A stretch of DNA of 64,000 nucleotides from Microvirga puerhi (GTDB lineage: Bacteria > Pseudomonadota > Alphaproteobacteria > Rhizobiales > Beijerinckiaceae). A program made the position numbers and the translations under genes. This document shows positions 46,694 through 56,913 of this stretch, in pieces. Every line of letters begins with the position of its first letter. Position 1 is the first letter of the stretch. Under the pieces are notes generated by a model. It was given only the letters and a program-made list of their open reading frames with translations. It ran no database searches and was not told the origin of the DNA. The stretch lies in assembly GCF_020089865.1 (NCBI RefSeq), contig NZ_JAIRBM010000003.1:62001-126000 (forward strand). The letters run 5' to 3'.

Positions 46694-49600
46694 TCAGATC
46701 ATGAAGAAGTCCTTGTAGGTCATCTTCAGTCCCTTCTTGAGAGTCGCAATCTCAATGGCGGCCTTGGCACCCGATCCGTCCGCGTCGTAATACAGCACGC
46801 CCTTCTTGTTGTCATAGATCAGATAGTCGTTCTTATCCTTGGCCTTGTCGCCGATGGTGAAGAACTTGGCGTTCAGCTTGAGCGGCTTGGCCTCCGTGCC
46901 CTTCTTGGTCGCGGCATAGAGGGCCTTGTTGGCCTTGAAGAGCGCGTTGTCGAGCCAGATCGTGTCATCCTTGACGTTGAAGTCTGTGATCTTGTCGAGA
47001 TTGGTCTTCCGGTTGAATTTCGTGTCGAAGACGAAGATGTCCTTGCCCTTGCCGCCGGTGAGGACGTCCTTACCGAGGCCGCCCCAGAGTACGTCGTTGC
47101 CGGCATCACCCTTCAGGGTGTCGTTGCCTGCGCCGCCATAGAGCTTGTCGTTGCCGAGATTGCCGGACAGGCGGTCGTTGTATTTTCCGGCCTTGAAGAT
47201 GTCGTCTTCGAGGCTGCCGGATGTTATCTCCTGAGCAACATCGGCAACCGCGAGGGCGAAGGACTTGATCTCGCTTCCGCCATGACCATCGGTGACCTGC
47301 ACGGTCACCATATGGGATGTGGCCTGCTCGAAATCGAGACGGAAGCCATTGTCGACGAGAAGCTGGTTGCCTTCGAGTTTGAAGCGCCCATTGGCCCCGT
47401 CGAGGAGAGTATAAGTAAGGGTGTCGCCGGCATTGGTCTCAGTGGCGCCAAGCGTTCCGACCACCGTTCCCGTTACCGCATATTCCGCCGCCGAGAGAGC
47501 GCCGGTGAGAGTCAGACCCGTCGGTGCGCGGTTGACGGCGGAAGCCTCGACCTTGATGAAGCTACTGGAATCCTGCGCGTTGTGGTCGTCGGTGACCGTC
47601 AGTGTGAAGGTCGTTGTCTCCTTGTCGCCGACTGCTCCGTTTGGTCGGTCGCGCGGATCGAACACCAGGCCTTGCAACGCAGTCTGCACCGCCGCCACCG
47701 AACCCGTCATGGAATAGGTGTGCGTCTGCGTATTGTAGGCGAAGCCATTCAGACTTGCGGCCGTGAAGGCGCCCTTGGCGTCGACATCGAGAGCGATGGT
47801 CGCCGTGACCGTCGCGCTGTCAGGATCGGTAATCGTCACGGTCTTGAACGGCGTTGCGGTCCCGATGTCCAGGGTCGATGCGACGACCGGATTGGCTGCG
47901 CTGCCGCCGTTGCCGATGACCGGCGCCACATTGCTCGACTTGTCCGCAATAGTAGTGACGACCTGCACCGCGTTCGGATGGGCGCTCGCAGCATGGAAGT
48001 CATCCTTCAAGGTGAAGGAGAACTGCGTCGTGAACTGGCCCGAATTCGCCGCGCTGTCTGTCGGATCGAAGGTCACATCGCCAAGGAAGGCCTGGAGATC
48101 GGCTGCCTTGCCGACCAGGGTGATGGTCCGCGTGGTAGCGGTCGGATTCGGATCGCTCACCGTGACAGCGGCGGTCGAATCGATATGGCCGATTGCGCCG
48201 TCCGCATTGGTGAACGAAAGGGTGAGCGTCAGCGTATCGTTGTCTGTCCCATCCGAAAGCACGACGCCTCCGAAGGGCTTCACGGCCGGGCCGTTATCTG
48301 TCGCTGGTGTCGATGGGCTCCCGGTGACCGTGAAGGTCGGATCGCTGTTGCCATCCACCACCGGGTTCACGGTGATCAGGAAGTCCTTGTAGGCGGAGGC
48401 GGCGCCGGGGCCTCCATTCTTATCCGTAACCTTGACGCTGACCGTGTAGGTTTCCGTTTTGGTAATGTCGGAGAGTGCGGCCACCTTGAGCTGGCCGTTC
48501 TCGATCTTGAAGCGGCCGCCCGCATTGCCGGCGCCGCTCGATCCGCCAGCGCCGCTCGTATCGAAGGCATAGATGAAGGTGCTGGCGGCAGCGCCCTCCG
48601 GATCGATCGCTTGCAGGGTTCCGACGACGGTCCCGTCCGTCGCGCTCTCGAGAATCGTCGCTGTCGTCGTGCTATTCGTGAAGCTCAGGCTCGTCGGCGC
48701 TTCGTTTACGTTGTTGACGTAGACCTTCACGGTAGTCGTGCCGGACGAGAGGCTGGTCTCGGTATCCGTTGCCCGCACTTGGAGGAGATAGAACTTGCGC
48801 TCCTGCGGCGTGCCGCCAAACTCCGTCTGGAGGTCGGGATCAGCCGCGACCGAAGCCTCGTAATCCACGTCGCCGACCAGGCTGATCGCCCCGGAGGCCT
48901 CATCGATCATGAACTTGCCGCCGGGATTCGTGGCCAGCGAATAGGCAAGGGAGCCTGAGGCGAGGCTCGGAGAGTGCACACTCGCCACGTAAGTGTAGAA
49001 CGGCGCATTCTCGTTGATGGCGTTTACGCCGCCCTGCACCAAAGGTGCATCGGGAGCGCTCGTCGACAGCGTCAGGGTGCCGTCGGCAAATTTCAGCATC
49101 TCGATGTTGTGCAGAGTGTCGCGGCCGTCACGGCCGGCCTGCTTGTCGAGAACTTCGACGCTGCCGTCGGCATGGCGGGTGATGATGTAGTCGGCCTTGG
49201 AGCCGTTATAGACCGCCGTGTCGAGACCAGCGCCGCCGTCGATGTCGTCGTCGCCTCCGCCGCCCTCGAGAATATTGCTTCCCACGTTGCCGACGATGAT
49301 GTTCGAAAGCGCGTTGCCGGTGCCGTTGATGCTGCTTGACCCGGTGAGGGTGAGATTCTCGACGTTCGCGCCGAGAGCATAGCTGACGGAGGCGAGAACG
49401 GTGTCGGTTCCTTCGCCCGCCTCCTCGGTCACGGTGTCGCCGGCATTGTCGACCACGTAGGTATCGTCGCCCCGGCCACCGGCGAGAATGTCCGCTCCAG
49501 CGCCGCCGTCGAGGACATTGTCTCCGATATTCCCGATGATCGTGTTGGCGAGCGCGTTGCCGGTTCCATCGATGTTGTCGGTCTTGATGAGCACGAGATT

Positions 49601-51685
49601 TTCGACATTGGCGCCGAGAGCATAGCTCACCGAGGCCTGGACCGTGTCGTTGCCCTCATTCGCCGCTTCGATCACCAGATCGTCGGCATCGTCGACGATG
49701 TAGGTGTCGTTGCCGAGACCGCCGCGCAGGATATCGGCGCCTTCGCGGCCATCGAGGATATTGTTTCCATCGTTTCCGATGATGATATTGGCCGACTCGT
49801 TGCCGGTCCCATCGATGTTGCCGGTGCCCGTGAGAATCAGATTCTCGACATTCGTCGACAGCCCGTAGGAGACGGACGCCCGCACGGTGTCCAAGCCTTC
49901 GTCCGGACGCTCGACGACGATATCGCTCGCATTGTCGACGATGTAGGTGTCGTTGCCGCCGTGCCCCGTGAGAATGTCCGCGCCGCCGCCGCCGTCGAGC
50001 ACGTTGTCGCCGTTGTTCCCCATAATGGCGTTGACGAGATCGTTGCCGGTGCCGTCGAGATTGGCCGAGCCTTCGAGGATGAGGTTCTCTACGAACGCCG
50101 AGAGGGCATAGCTGACCGTTGCATGCACGGTGTCGTTACCGTCGCCGGCGGCTTCGATCACACGGTCGCCCTCATGGTCGACGATGTAGGTGTCGTCCCC
50201 ACCACCGCCCAAGAGCAGATCCGCGCCTGCGCCGCCATCGAGAATGTTTTTGCCCGCGTTGCCGGTGATGACGTTCGCCAGCTCGTTGCCGGTGCCATTG
50301 ATATCGCCGGTGCCGCTGAGGATGAGGTTTTCTAGATTGTCAACAAGTCCGAAGCTGATCGAAGTCCTGACCGTATCGAGACCCTCGTCGATACCCTCGA
50401 TGATCACGTCATTGATATCGTCGACGATATACGTGTCGTTGCCGATACCGCCTTGCAGGCGATCGGCGCCCGCCCCACCGTCGAGGGTGTTGTCCCCGTC
50501 ATTGCCGGTGATGATATTGGCGAGTTCGTTGCCGGCCCCGCTGATATGCGCGGAGCCGGTCAGGACGAGATTTTCCAGATTTCTGCCGAGGGTGTACGAG
50601 ATCGAGGTTTGAACCGTATCTCGACCCTCGTCGAAACCTTCCGTCACGACGTCGCCGGCATTGTCGACGACGTAGGTATCGTTGTCCGTGCCCCCGACCA
50701 AGGTATCGGCGCCGGCGCCGCCATCCAGATAATCCTGCCCGATGCCACCCACGAGGCTGTCATTACCGCCGTTGCCGAAGAGGGAATCGTCGCCGGCGCC
50801 GCCGAGCAATGTCTCGACGCCCGCGCCGCCATAGGCCGTATCGTTCCCTTTCCCCATGTCGACGACATCGGTCACCGTTCCGCCGCGTCCGTCATAGAGG
50901 TCATTGCCGTCGTTGAGCAGGACGGCGCCCTGGACGATTCCCTGGTTGAGGAACGTATCCCCCTCCAAGGAGCCGGAGACGGCCATCTGCGCAGCGATCG
51001 TGCCGGTATTGTTTAGGAAGGCATTGCCAGCCGTGAAGCTCACGCCGACGCTGCCCGCCTGTATGAGGCCGCTATTGGTCACGTTACCGGATAGCTCGAC
51101 GAAAATCCCCGTCACGCCGGCAATGATGACGCCGCTGTTAAAGACGCCGTAGGGGCTATCCGGTGTCACAGTCGTGGAGGGGGCAAAGCTGGCGCCACCG
51201 GTCAGCTTAATACCGGTATCGGTCGCCTCGATCCGACCGACATTGACGATATGATTGAGCTCGCCGCTGCCTAGATCACCGTTGGCGCGAATGCCGTAAA
51301 AACCGGACAGGAGACCATTGTTGAAAATATGATTGTCAGATCCGTTCAGATAAATGGCGGCGGTATCATAATACGTCAGGGAGCCCGATATCTGACCGTT
51401 GTTGATCACGACGTTGGCGTCGTCCCCCAGAACAATGCCATTGAGGGTGCCTCTGACGGTGCCGGTCGAGCCGACTGTGATGGCATTGCTGTCTCCGCCG
51501 AAAGCGATGGCATCGGCTTGCGAGCGGATCGACCCGTCGACGACGACGGTCGATCCCGGATACCCCGTGACGGCCGTATTGGTCGTGATGATTGACCCGC
51601 TTTGCGTGACCTGCAGCGTGTCGAAGGTCGTCGGATCGAGAGTGGTTTCCGTGGTTCGTGTCGCTGAAACAAATAAAGTAGACAT
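46694..51685 (-). CDS. Giant RTX-type calcium-binding protein with cadherin-like domains
   Basis: A 1663-residue Asp/Gly/Asn-rich, cysteine-free protein. Residues 1-260 look like a beta-helix of NNG-type repeats. RTX nonapeptides ([17 protein letters not shown]) fill about 280-317. Six tandem 81-residue repeats (318-803) follow, each LDGG.GAD..GG.GNDTY-VD...ENL-L.G...I.GTGN. Cadherin-like/VCBS-type domains lie at about 880-1490 ([34 protein letters not shown]). The C-terminal RTX block [20 protein letters not shown] and a serralysin-like end ([20 protein letters not shown], last residues KDFFMI) suggest type I secretion. No Sec signal. No type I secretion genes are in the window. Likely an adhesin or surface-layer-like protein. 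Confidence 0.88.
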   Translation of the reverse strand: MSTLFVSATRTTETTLDPTTFDTLQVTQSGSIITTNTAVTGYPGSTVVVDGSIRSQADAIAFGGDSNAITVGSTGTVRGTLNGIVLGDDANVVINNGQISGSLTYYDTAAIYLNGSDNHIFNNGLLSGFYGIRANGDLGSGELNHIVNVGRIEATDTGIKLTGGASFAPSTTVTPDSPYGVFNSGVIIAGVTGIFVELSGNVTNSGLIQAGSVGVSFTAGNAFLNNTGTIAAQMAVSGSLEGDTFLNQGIVQGAVLLNDGNDLYDGRGGTVTDVVDMGKGNDTAYGGAGVETLLGGAGDDSLFGNGGNDSLVGGIGQDYLDGGAGADTLVGGTDNDTYVVDNAGDVVTEGFDEGRDTVQTSISYTLGRNLENLVLTGSAHISGAGNELANIITGNDGDNTLDGGAGADRLQGGIGNDTYIVDDINDVIIEGIDEGLDTVRTSISFGLVDNLENLILSGTGDINGTGNELANVITGNAGKNILDGGAGADLLLGGGGDDTYIVDHEGDRVIEAAGDGNDTVHATVSYALSAFVENLILEGSANLDGTGNDLVNAIMGNNGDNVLDGGGGADILTGHGGNDTYIVDNASDIVVERPDEGLDTVRASVSYGLSTNVENLILTGTGNIDGTGNESANIIIGNDGNNILDGREGADILRGGLGNDTYIVDDADDLVIEAANEGNDTVQASVSYALGANVENLVLIKTDNIDGTGNALANTIIGNIGDNVLDGGAGADILAGGRGDDTYVVDNAGDTVTEEAGEGTDTVLASVSYALGANVENLTLTGSSSINGTGNALSNIIVGNVGSNILEGGGGDDDIDGGAGLDTAVYNGSKADYIITRHADGSVEVLDKQAGRDGRDTLHNIEMLKFADGTLTLSTSAPDAPLVQGGVNAINENAPFYTYVASVHSPSLASGSLAYSLATNPGGKFMIDEASGAISLVGDVDYEASVAADPDLQTEFGGTPQERKFYLLQVRATDTETSLSSGTTTVKVYVNNVNEAPTSLSFTNSTTTATILESATDGTVVGTLQAIDPEGAAASTFIYAFDTSGAGGSSGAGNAGGRFKIENGQLKVAALSDITKTETYTVSVKVTDKNGGPGAASAYKDFLITVNPVVDGNSDPTFTVTGSPSTPATDNGPAVKPFGGVVLSDGTDNDTLTLTLSFTNADGAIGHIDSTAAVTVSDPNPTATTRTITLVGKAADLQAFLGDVTFDPTDSAANSGQFTTQFSFTLKDDFHAASAHPNAVQVVTTIADKSSNVAPVIGNGGSAANPVVASTLDIGTATPFKTVTITDPDSATVTATIALDVDAKGAFTAASLNGFAYNTQTHTYSMTGSVAAVQTALQGLVFDPRDRPNGAVGDKETTTFTLTVTDDHNAQDSSSFIKVEASAVNRAPTGLTLTGALSAAEYAVTGTVVGTLGATETNAGDTLTYTLLDGANGRFKLEGNQLLVDNGFRLDFEQATSHMVTVQVTDGHGGSEIKSFALAVADVAQEITSGSLEDDIFKAGKYNDRLSGNLGNDKLYGGAGNDTLKGDAGNDVLWGGLGKDVLTGGKGKDIFVFDTKFNRKTNLDKITDFNVKDDTIWLDNALFKANKALYAATKKGTEAKPLKLNAKFFTIGDKAKDKNDYLIYDNKKGVLYYDADGSGAKAAIEIATLKKGLKMTYKDFFMI
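49277..50734 (-). repeat. Six in-frame 243-bp tandem repeats inside the RTX gene
   Basis: Exactly 6 x 243 bp with no insertion or deletion, encoding residues 318-803. Each unit runs from N.LDGG.GAD through DTYIVD, the D.V.E..DEG.DTV segment, SVSY.L..NVENL.L.G, and I.GTGN..AN.I.GN.G. A diverged half unit ([15 protein letters not shown]) follows at 49276. Third-base differences between copies are frequent, so the array is old or diversified, not a recent amplification. Confidence 0.93.
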
Positions 51686-51796
51686 GCCGGCCCCCTGAAT
51701 ATTTCTGCCATGTTATTACATGTCATGGGGCCGTCAATCTCTAAACAGTCCAGAAATGAACGGAATGGCCACCGTCTTGCGGCCGAAACGCCCCTG

Positions 51797-52480
51797 TCAG
51801 GGCGCGTCGACGCGGCGGGCGTTGAACATGGAGATTCGCTGGGGCATGTCCTCGACGGCGGCCTTGAACTCGCCCGTCTCCGGATCGCGGACCATCAGGA
51901 CGCCCGAGGCGACGCCGAAGAAGGCACCGTGGAGCTGCAGCTTGCCCCGCTCGACGAGAATGCGGACGCAAGGGAAGGTCATCAGGTTGTTGAGGCTGTT
52001 CTCGATCGCCGCCAGTTCGAGCCGGGTCAGATAGTCGGAAAAGTCGGCATCCCCTCGGGGGCCGATCCGCTCGGCGGCCGGGGCGATCAGGTTCATCCAG
52101 CGGCCGATGAAGTCGCCGGGAGAGAGGGGGGCGGTGTCGTCCGCGAAGGCCCGGATGCCGCCGCAGCGGGCATGTCCCAGAACCACGATATGCTTCACCC
52201 GCAGGGCCTGGACCGCGAATTCAAGGGCGGCGGAGGTGCCGTGGTAGTCACCGCCGGTCTCGAAGGGCGGTATGAGATTGGCCACGTTGCGCACGACGAA
52301 GAGCTCGCCCGGACTCGCGTCGAAGATCACCTCCGGCGAGACGCGGCTGTCGCAGCACCCGATGATCAGGACCTCCGGCGACTGCCCCTGCTCGGCAAGA
52401 GCCTCGTATCGCCCCTTCTCGCGGGAGAAACGCTCGTCGAGAAAGGCACGGTAGCCGTCGGTCAGGCGCTGTGGAAACAT
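51797..52480 (-). CDS. Beta-class carbonic anhydrase
   Basis: Zinc enzyme interconverting CO2 and bicarbonate, 227 residues. The zinc ligand Cys42 and the Asp-Arg dyad lie in IIGCCDSRVSPEVIF, and the His and second Cys ligands in IVVLGHARCGGIRAF near 100-114. GELFVVRNVANLIPPFE is typical. It provides bicarbonate for carboxylations. Single gene, divergent from the LysE-family gene; it marks the return from the accessory region to core genes. Confidence 0.93.
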   Translation of the reverse strand: MFPQRLTDGYRAFLDERFSREKGRYEALAEQGQSPEVLIIGCCDSRVSPEVIFDASPGELFVVRNVANLIPPFETGGDYHGTSAALEFAVQALRVKHIVVLGHARCGGIRAFADDTAPLSPGDFIGRWMNLIAPAAERIGPRGDADFSDYLTRLELAAIENSLNNLMTFPCVRILVERGKLQLHGAFFGVASGVLMVRDPETGEFKAAVEDMPQRISMFNARRVDAP

Positions 52481-52638
52481 GGGCAGGCTCCTTTTCCAGT
52501 CCCCCGTGTCCTAGTCCCATCCGGTCGGGATTGGCAACTGGGGCGGGGTTTCACTCGATTCCGGTGAGCGGTTCGGAAGCCCGCCTTCCCGGCCAGAAGC
52601 CGGCATGGCATGAAGAGAATGCTTAACGAGGATCGGTC

Positions 52639-53271
52639 ATGGTCGACGCGACGACGCTTCTGGCTTTCGCTCTGGTGGCTCTGGGCATGGTGCTGACGCC
52701 CGGCCCCAACATGATCTACCTGATCTCGCGATCGATCTGCCAGGGACCCATGGCCGGCTTGATCTCGCTGGGCGGCGTTGCCCTCGGGTTCCTGTTCTAC
52801 ATGCTCTGCGCGGCGCTTGGGATCACCTCGCTCATCTTCGCGGTCCCTTACGCCTACGACGCCTTGCGCCTTACCGGGGCGGCCTATCTCCTTTATCTCG
52901 CCTGGCAGGCCCTGAGGCCGAACGGCAAATCGCCGTTCCAAGTGCGTGACCTGCCGCGCGACGGCGCCGGCAAGCTGTTCACCATGGGGCTCGTCACCAA
53001 CCTCCTGAACCCGAAGGCGGCGATGCTCTACCTCTCGCTCCTGCCGCAATTCATCGATCCGGCCCGGGGCAACGTGCTCGGCCAGTCGCTGCTCCTTGGG
53101 ACGATCCAAATCTCGATCAGCGTCACGGTCAACGCGCTGATCGCGATCACAGCGGGAACGGTCGCCGCCTTCCTCGCCAAGCATCCTGGCTGGGTACTGG
53201 CCCAGCGCTGGCTCATGGGCACGGTGCTCGGTGGCCTTGCCGTGCAGATGGCGATCGAGGCGAAGAAATAA
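52639..53271 (+). CDS. LysE/RhtB-family exporter
   Basis: A 210-residue membrane protein with about six helices. MVLTPGPNMIYLISRSICQGP near 17-37 carries the classic PGPN motif (the paralogue at 23218 has GPNN). FTMGLVTNLLNPKAAMLYLSLLPQF near 114-138 is the second signature. Probable amino-acid or metabolite exporter of unknown specificity. Convergent with the dehydratase fusion gene, only nine bases apart. Confidence 0.88.
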   Translation: MVDATTLLAFALVALGMVLTPGPNMIYLISRSICQGPMAGLISLGGVALGFLFYMLCAALGITSLIFAVPYAYDALRLTGAAYLLYLAWQALRPNGKSPFQVRDLPRDGAGKLFTMGLVTNLLNPKAAMLYLSLLPQFIDPARGNVLGQSLLLGTIQISISVTVNALIAITAGTVAAFLAKHPGWVLAQRWLMGTVLGGLAVQMAIEAKK

Positions 53272-53280
53272 CCTGAAGCG

Positions 53281-54993
53281 TCAGAACCCAGCGACGCTCT
53301 CAAGCTTCGACAGTTCTACATTGGCGCCGCAGAGGAGCACGCCGATGCGTTCGCCGTGTGCCGGCCGATAGGCGCCGGAGAGCAGCGCCGCGAGGGCTGC
53401 GGCCCCGCCCGGCTCCGTGGCGATGCGCCAGTCGCGCCAGAGCAGTCCTTGCGCCTCGCGGATGGCGGCATCGGTCACGAGCGCCACGTGGTCGACGGTC
53501 CGGCTGCAGATCGCATGGACGAGTTCGCCCGTGTTGCGTGCTCCGAGCGAATCGGCCGCGACCGAATCGACATCTACGTCCACGGGTCGTCCCGCTGCCA
53601 GCGCCGCATGGAGCGCCCGCGAGCCTTCGGGCTCCACGCCCACCACCTTCACACGGCCGGCCCACCAGCTGGCGAGGCCGCTGATCAGGCCACCGCCGCC
53701 CACCGCCACCAGGACCGTGTCGAGGGAAGGACCATCCTCCTCCCATTCGAGCGCGGCGGTGCCCTGGCCGATCATCGTGGCCTCCGCTGCGAAGGGGTGG
53801 ACCCTCAAGGCGCCGGTCTCGGCCACATAAGCATCGCAGGCCGCCTGGGCATCCGCATAGCGGGCCCCGCCGATCACCACCTCGGCTCCGTGAGAGCGGA
53901 TGACGGCTATCTTCGCGGGACTCGAGATTTCGGGCACGAAGATCCGCGCCCGGAGCCCGAGCTGCCGCGCCGCATAGGCTACCGCCGCCCCGTGATTGCC
54001 ACCGGAGGCTGCCGCGGCGCCCGCGGCAGGAATCGGCATCGAGAGCAGGGTATTGAAGGCGCCGCGCGTTTTGAACGAGCCTGCATGCTGCAGGAATTCC
54101 AGCTTCAGGCTGACGGGACCCTCATGGCCGAAAGCCTGGGGCAGGGTCCAGACGGGCGTCCGGCGAATATGGGGAGCGATGCGGGCGTGGGCCTGCGCAA
54201 TGTCATCACGGGTGATCGGAAGGGCGGAGGAAGCGGACATCGAAGCGAACCTGGGAGCCTGGGAGGACAGAGTCCAGATGGCGACCGGAAGACCATGGGA
54301 ATCCCGGCCGGGAGGATTGGGGAAGGAGCGTCCTCCACCTCTAGCGATGTCGAGGGCCACGGCCAACCCCGCCAGTGCATCGACGAGATCGTCTTCCGCC
54401 GCTCCGCGCGGCGGCTGCGCTCCCACGAGGTTGGGCGGGAGCCCGATTCCCATGAGAAGACCCCGCCGCAAGGCGAGGCCGGGCGGATAGGGCCTGCTCT
54501 TTACTTTCTTCGGTTCGGCAAGGGCGCGGTCGCCGTTCATCGCCCAGAATGCGAGTTCGGGATGAGCCTCCACGATCCGGTTCACGAGATCCCGCCTTTG
54601 CCGCAGCAGAATGTCGATTTCGCAGATCTTCGTGAAGAGATGAAAACCCTGCTTCGAGACCTTGCGTGGCGGATCCGAGGTCGCGAGCGCCGCCGTGCAG
54701 GCGGCGCGATAATCGGCCGTTTCCACGGCGCGGCGCGAGGGGATCGCGAAGACGGAAGATTGCCGTGCCCCGAGGAGAGGCCGGACCAACTGCTCGGGAT
54801 GGCGCCCCGAGCCCGTCGTCCATTCCGGCAATCCGATCGGCATGTCGATCGCGACCATGTCGGGACGCTCGGGCGCATCGAGGATCTCGGCGATGTGCCT
54901 GACGACGCGGATCACCGGCGCTGCAAGTCCGTCGCGATGCGCGAAGACCGCGATCCATCCCGCCGGGCATCCATCGACGCCTGCCACCCACAT
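53281..54993 (-). CDS. DUF429 domain fused in frame to a PLP-dependent threonine/serine dehydratase
   Basis: One 570-residue frame containing two proteins. Residues 1-245 are DUF429-like: MWVAGVDGCPAGWIAVFAHR, VAIDMPIGLPEW, SSVFAIPSRRAV, EAHPELAFWAMNG, EDDLVDALAGLAVA. Residues 252-570 are a fold-type II PLP enzyme starting at an internal Met (ATG 54240): PLP Lys in LQHAGSFKTRGAFNTLL, ASGGNHGAAVAYAARQLG, VAVGGGGLISGLASWW and LLCGANVELSKLE. It lacks an ACT domain, like EutB or serine racemase-type enzymes. The stop codon separating the two domains is absent, so a true fusion or two proteins from one mRNA are both possible. Confidence 0.82.
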   Translation of the reverse strand: MWVAGVDGCPAGWIAVFAHRDGLAAPVIRVVRHIAEILDAPERPDMVAIDMPIGLPEWTTGSGRHPEQLVRPLLGARQSSVFAIPSRRAVETADYRAACTAALATSDPPRKVSKQGFHLFTKICEIDILLRQRRDLVNRIVEAHPELAFWAMNGDRALAEPKKVKSRPYPPGLALRRGLLMGIGLPPNLVGAQPPRGAAEDDLVDALAGLAVALDIARGGGRSFPNPPGRDSHGLPVAIWTLSSQAPRFASMSASSALPITRDDIAQAHARIAPHIRRTPVWTLPQAFGHEGPVSLKLEFLQHAGSFKTRGAFNTLLSMPIPAAGAAAASGGNHGAAVAYAARQLGLRARIFVPEISSPAKIAVIRSHGAEVVIGGARYADAQAACDAYVAETGALRVHPFAAEATMIGQGTAALEWEEDGPSLDTVLVAVGGGGLISGLASWWAGRVKVVGVEPEGSRALHAALAAGRPVDVDVDSVAADSLGARNTGELVHAICSRTVDHVALVTDAAIREAQGLLWRDWRIATEPGGAAALAALLSGAYRPAHGERIGVLLCGANVELSKLESVAGF

Positions 54994-55061
54994 CCTTTGC
55001 GTTTCCTTCTGTTTCCCGTGAGGCCGATGCGCGATTACACTTCCCCATCGACCGGGAGATC

Positions 55062-55949
55062 ATGATGACCGAGATTCGTCCGCGCCGCAGCGCCCTTTAC
55101 ATGCCGGGTTCGAACCTGCGCGCGATCGAGAAAGCCAGAACCTTGCCTGCCGATGTGCTGATTCTCGATCTCGAGGATTCGGTTGCGCCCGATGCCAAGG
55201 CAGAAGCACGCGCGCAGGTCTGCGCCGCTGTCGAACAGGGCGGCTTCGGTCCGCGGGAAGTGGTTATCCGCATCAACGCCCTCGATTCGCCATGGGGCGA
55301 GGATGATCTCGCCGCAGCAGCCAGGACCGCGCCGGATGCGATCCTGGTTCCCAAGGTATCGTCGCCCGAAACGCTCGCCGCCGTCGGCCTCAGGCTGCGC
55401 CGCCTCAAGACCGCGGAGACCGTCCGCATCTGGGCGATGATCGAGACCGCGCACGCGATTCTCCGGGCGGATGCCATCGCGAGCGCCACGCATGACGTGG
55501 ATACGCGCCTGTCCTGCTTCGTGCTCGGCCTGAACGATCTGGCGCGGGAGACGCAGACCCGTCTCGTGCCCGGTCGCGCGCCGATGCTGCCATGGATGAT
55601 GATCGCTCTCGCGGCGGCGCGCGCGAACGGCATCGCGATTCTCGACGGCGTCTACAACAACCTGTCGGATCAGGAGGGCCTTCGCGCCGAGTGCGAACAG
55701 GCGCGCGATGCTGGCTTTGACGGCAAGACTTTGATTCATCCGAATCAGATCGCTCTCGCCAACACGATCTTTTCGCCGACCCCCGCAGAGTTGGAGGAAG
55801 CGCAGGCCGTCGCGTCGGCCTTCGAAAAGCCAGAGAATGTCGGACGCGGCGCTATCGCTCTGAATGGGCGCATGGTGGAAAGGCTTCATGCGGACATGGC
55901 GCAGCGTGTCCTCGGTCTCGCGCAGGCGATCGAGAAGCGATGTGTGTGA
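55062..55949 (+). CDS. HpcH/HpaI aldolase family CoA-ester lyase (CitE-like)
   Basis: A 295-residue TIM-barrel protein. RRSALYMPGSNLRAIEKAR, DVLILDLEDSVAPDAKAEAR (metal-binding Asp/Glu), VVIRINALDSPWGEDDL, ILVPKVSSPETL and IWAMIETAHAIL define the CitE-like/malyl-CoA lyase family; GFDGKTLIHPNQIALANTIF closes the barrel. It cleaves or hydrolyses malyl-, citramalyl- or similar CoA esters. Exact substrate is not determined by sequence. GGGAG precedes ATG 55062. Divergent from the dehydratase fusion, 68 bases apart. Confidence 0.85.
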   Translation: MMTEIRPRRSALYMPGSNLRAIEKARTLPADVLILDLEDSVAPDAKAEARAQVCAAVEQGGFGPREVVIRINALDSPWGEDDLAAAARTAPDAILVPKVSSPETLAAVGLRLRRLKTAETVRIWAMIETAHAILRADAIASATHDVDTRLSCFVLGLNDLARETQTRLVPGRAPMLPWMMIALAAARANGIAILDGVYNNLSDQEGLRAECEQARDAGFDGKTLIHPNQIALANTIFSPTPAELEEAQAVASAFEKPENVGRGAIALNGRMVERLHADMAQRVLGLAQAIEKRCV

Positions 55950-55994
55950 CACCATCATTCCGAGGCTGCGGAGCGGTGCCGAAATAGTGGAATT

Positions 55995-56201
55995 TCAGTC
56001 CGTCAGAGGCCGCGCTTCTTCCGGCAGCATGATTGGGATGCCGTCGCGGATAGGATAGGCGAGTTTCGCCTGACGGCTGATGAGTTCCTGCCGGACGGCA
56101 TCGTAATCGAGCGATTCCTTGGTCAGAGGACAGACCAGCATTTCAAGGAGCTTGGGATCGATGCGCGTGGCTTCCACGGGCTGGGGCGTATTGTCGGTCA
56201 T
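55995..56201 (-). CDS. Trm112 family protein
   Basis: A 68-residue protein from ATG 56201 ([20 protein letters not shown]). The Trm112/YcaR core is clear: [37 protein letters not shown] and MLPEEAR. Only one of the usual zinc cysteines (VCPLT) remains, common in bacterial members. Eukaryotic Trm112 activates methyltransferases; the bacterial role is unclear. It is the last gene of the run ProX - YbbN - LON domain - Trm112. Confidence 0.87.
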   Translation of the reverse strand: MTDNTPQPVEATRIDPKLLEMLVCPLTKESLDYDAVRQELISRQAKLAYPIRDGIPIMLPEEARPLTD

Positions 56202-56211
56202 GGCGTGTTTC

Positions 56212-56883
56212 CTATTGCAGTGGTGTATCGGATCCGTTGCTGCCACGGGCGAGTTCGATCTCCGTCAGGGCGATCAGAACCTCGGCGCGGGTCTTGAGAT
56301 CCTGCGCTTCGAGCAATGCCTGTTTCTCGCGCACGCCGAAGGGGCTCATCATGCATAGCGCATTGACCAGGGCTTCGTTGGGCGCCTCGTCGATGCCCTT
56401 CCAGTCGACGCGCACGTCCGCTGCCTTCACGAAGTCACGCAAGGCACGCACGACGCCGGAGCGGTCCACCTCGCTTTCGCCGGCGCGCGCGACGAAGTCG
56501 GTGCGATAGCGGTCGAAATCGACGCGACATTGCCGGTAGAGCGTGGTCGTCGCCATCTCATCGATGATGCGGAAGCGGGAGATGCCCACCAGGGTGACCA
56601 GATAGCGGCCGTCGCCGGTCTCGGCGAATTGGGTGAGACGTCCGGCGCAGCCCACATGGTAGAGCTGCGGGTTGAGGTGTGTGCCACCGCCGTCCGCGTC
56701 CGGCTGCACCATGCCGATGACACGATCGCCCTTCAGGGCATCGTCGACCATGGCGAGGTAGCGCGGCTCGAAGATGTTGAGGGGGATCTGGCCGCGCGGC
56801 AGGAGGAGGGCGCCGGGAAGCGGGAAGACGGGTATGACCGATGGGCAATCTTCAGGCCCCCGGTAGACCGCGTTCATTCCCAT
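56212..56883 (-). CDS. LON peptidase substrate-binding-domain protein
   Basis: A 223-residue protein consisting of the N-terminal substrate-binding fold of Lon without ATPase or protease parts. [35 protein letters not shown] and [20 protein letters not shown] are typical. ATG 56883 was chosen because AGGAG lies six bases upstream; the ATG at 56889 abuts it. Probable role in protein quality control as an adaptor. It follows the thioredoxin gene and precedes Trm112, an arrangement common in alphaproteobacteria. Confidence 0.85.
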   Translation of the reverse strand: MGMNAVYRGPEDCPSVIPVFPLPGALLLPRGQIPLNIFEPRYLAMVDDALKGDRVIGMVQPDADGGGTHLNPQLYHVGCAGRLTQFAETGDGRYLVTLVGISRFRIIDEMATTTLYRQCRVDFDRYRTDFVARAGESEVDRSGVVRALRDFVKAADVRVDWKGIDEAPNEALVNALCMMSPFGVREKQALLEAQDLKTRAEVLIALTEIELARGSNGSDTPLQ

Positions 56884-56913
56884 TCCCATCTCCTGCGCGT
56901 GGATCGGTCGGCG

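Noticed and set aside
47282..48958. 558-residue frame antisense to the RTX gene
   Set aside because: Shadow of Asp/Gly/Asn-rich repeats on the opposite strand; repeat-driven open frame without motifs.
49277..50734. Tandem repeats considered as a CRISPR array
   Set aside because: The period is 243 bp with coding continuity and no short identical repeats separated by unique spacers; it is a protein repeat.
53356..55065. 569-residue frame antisense to the DUF429-dehydratase gene
   Set aside because: Mirror frame of a well-supported gene pair; no domain.
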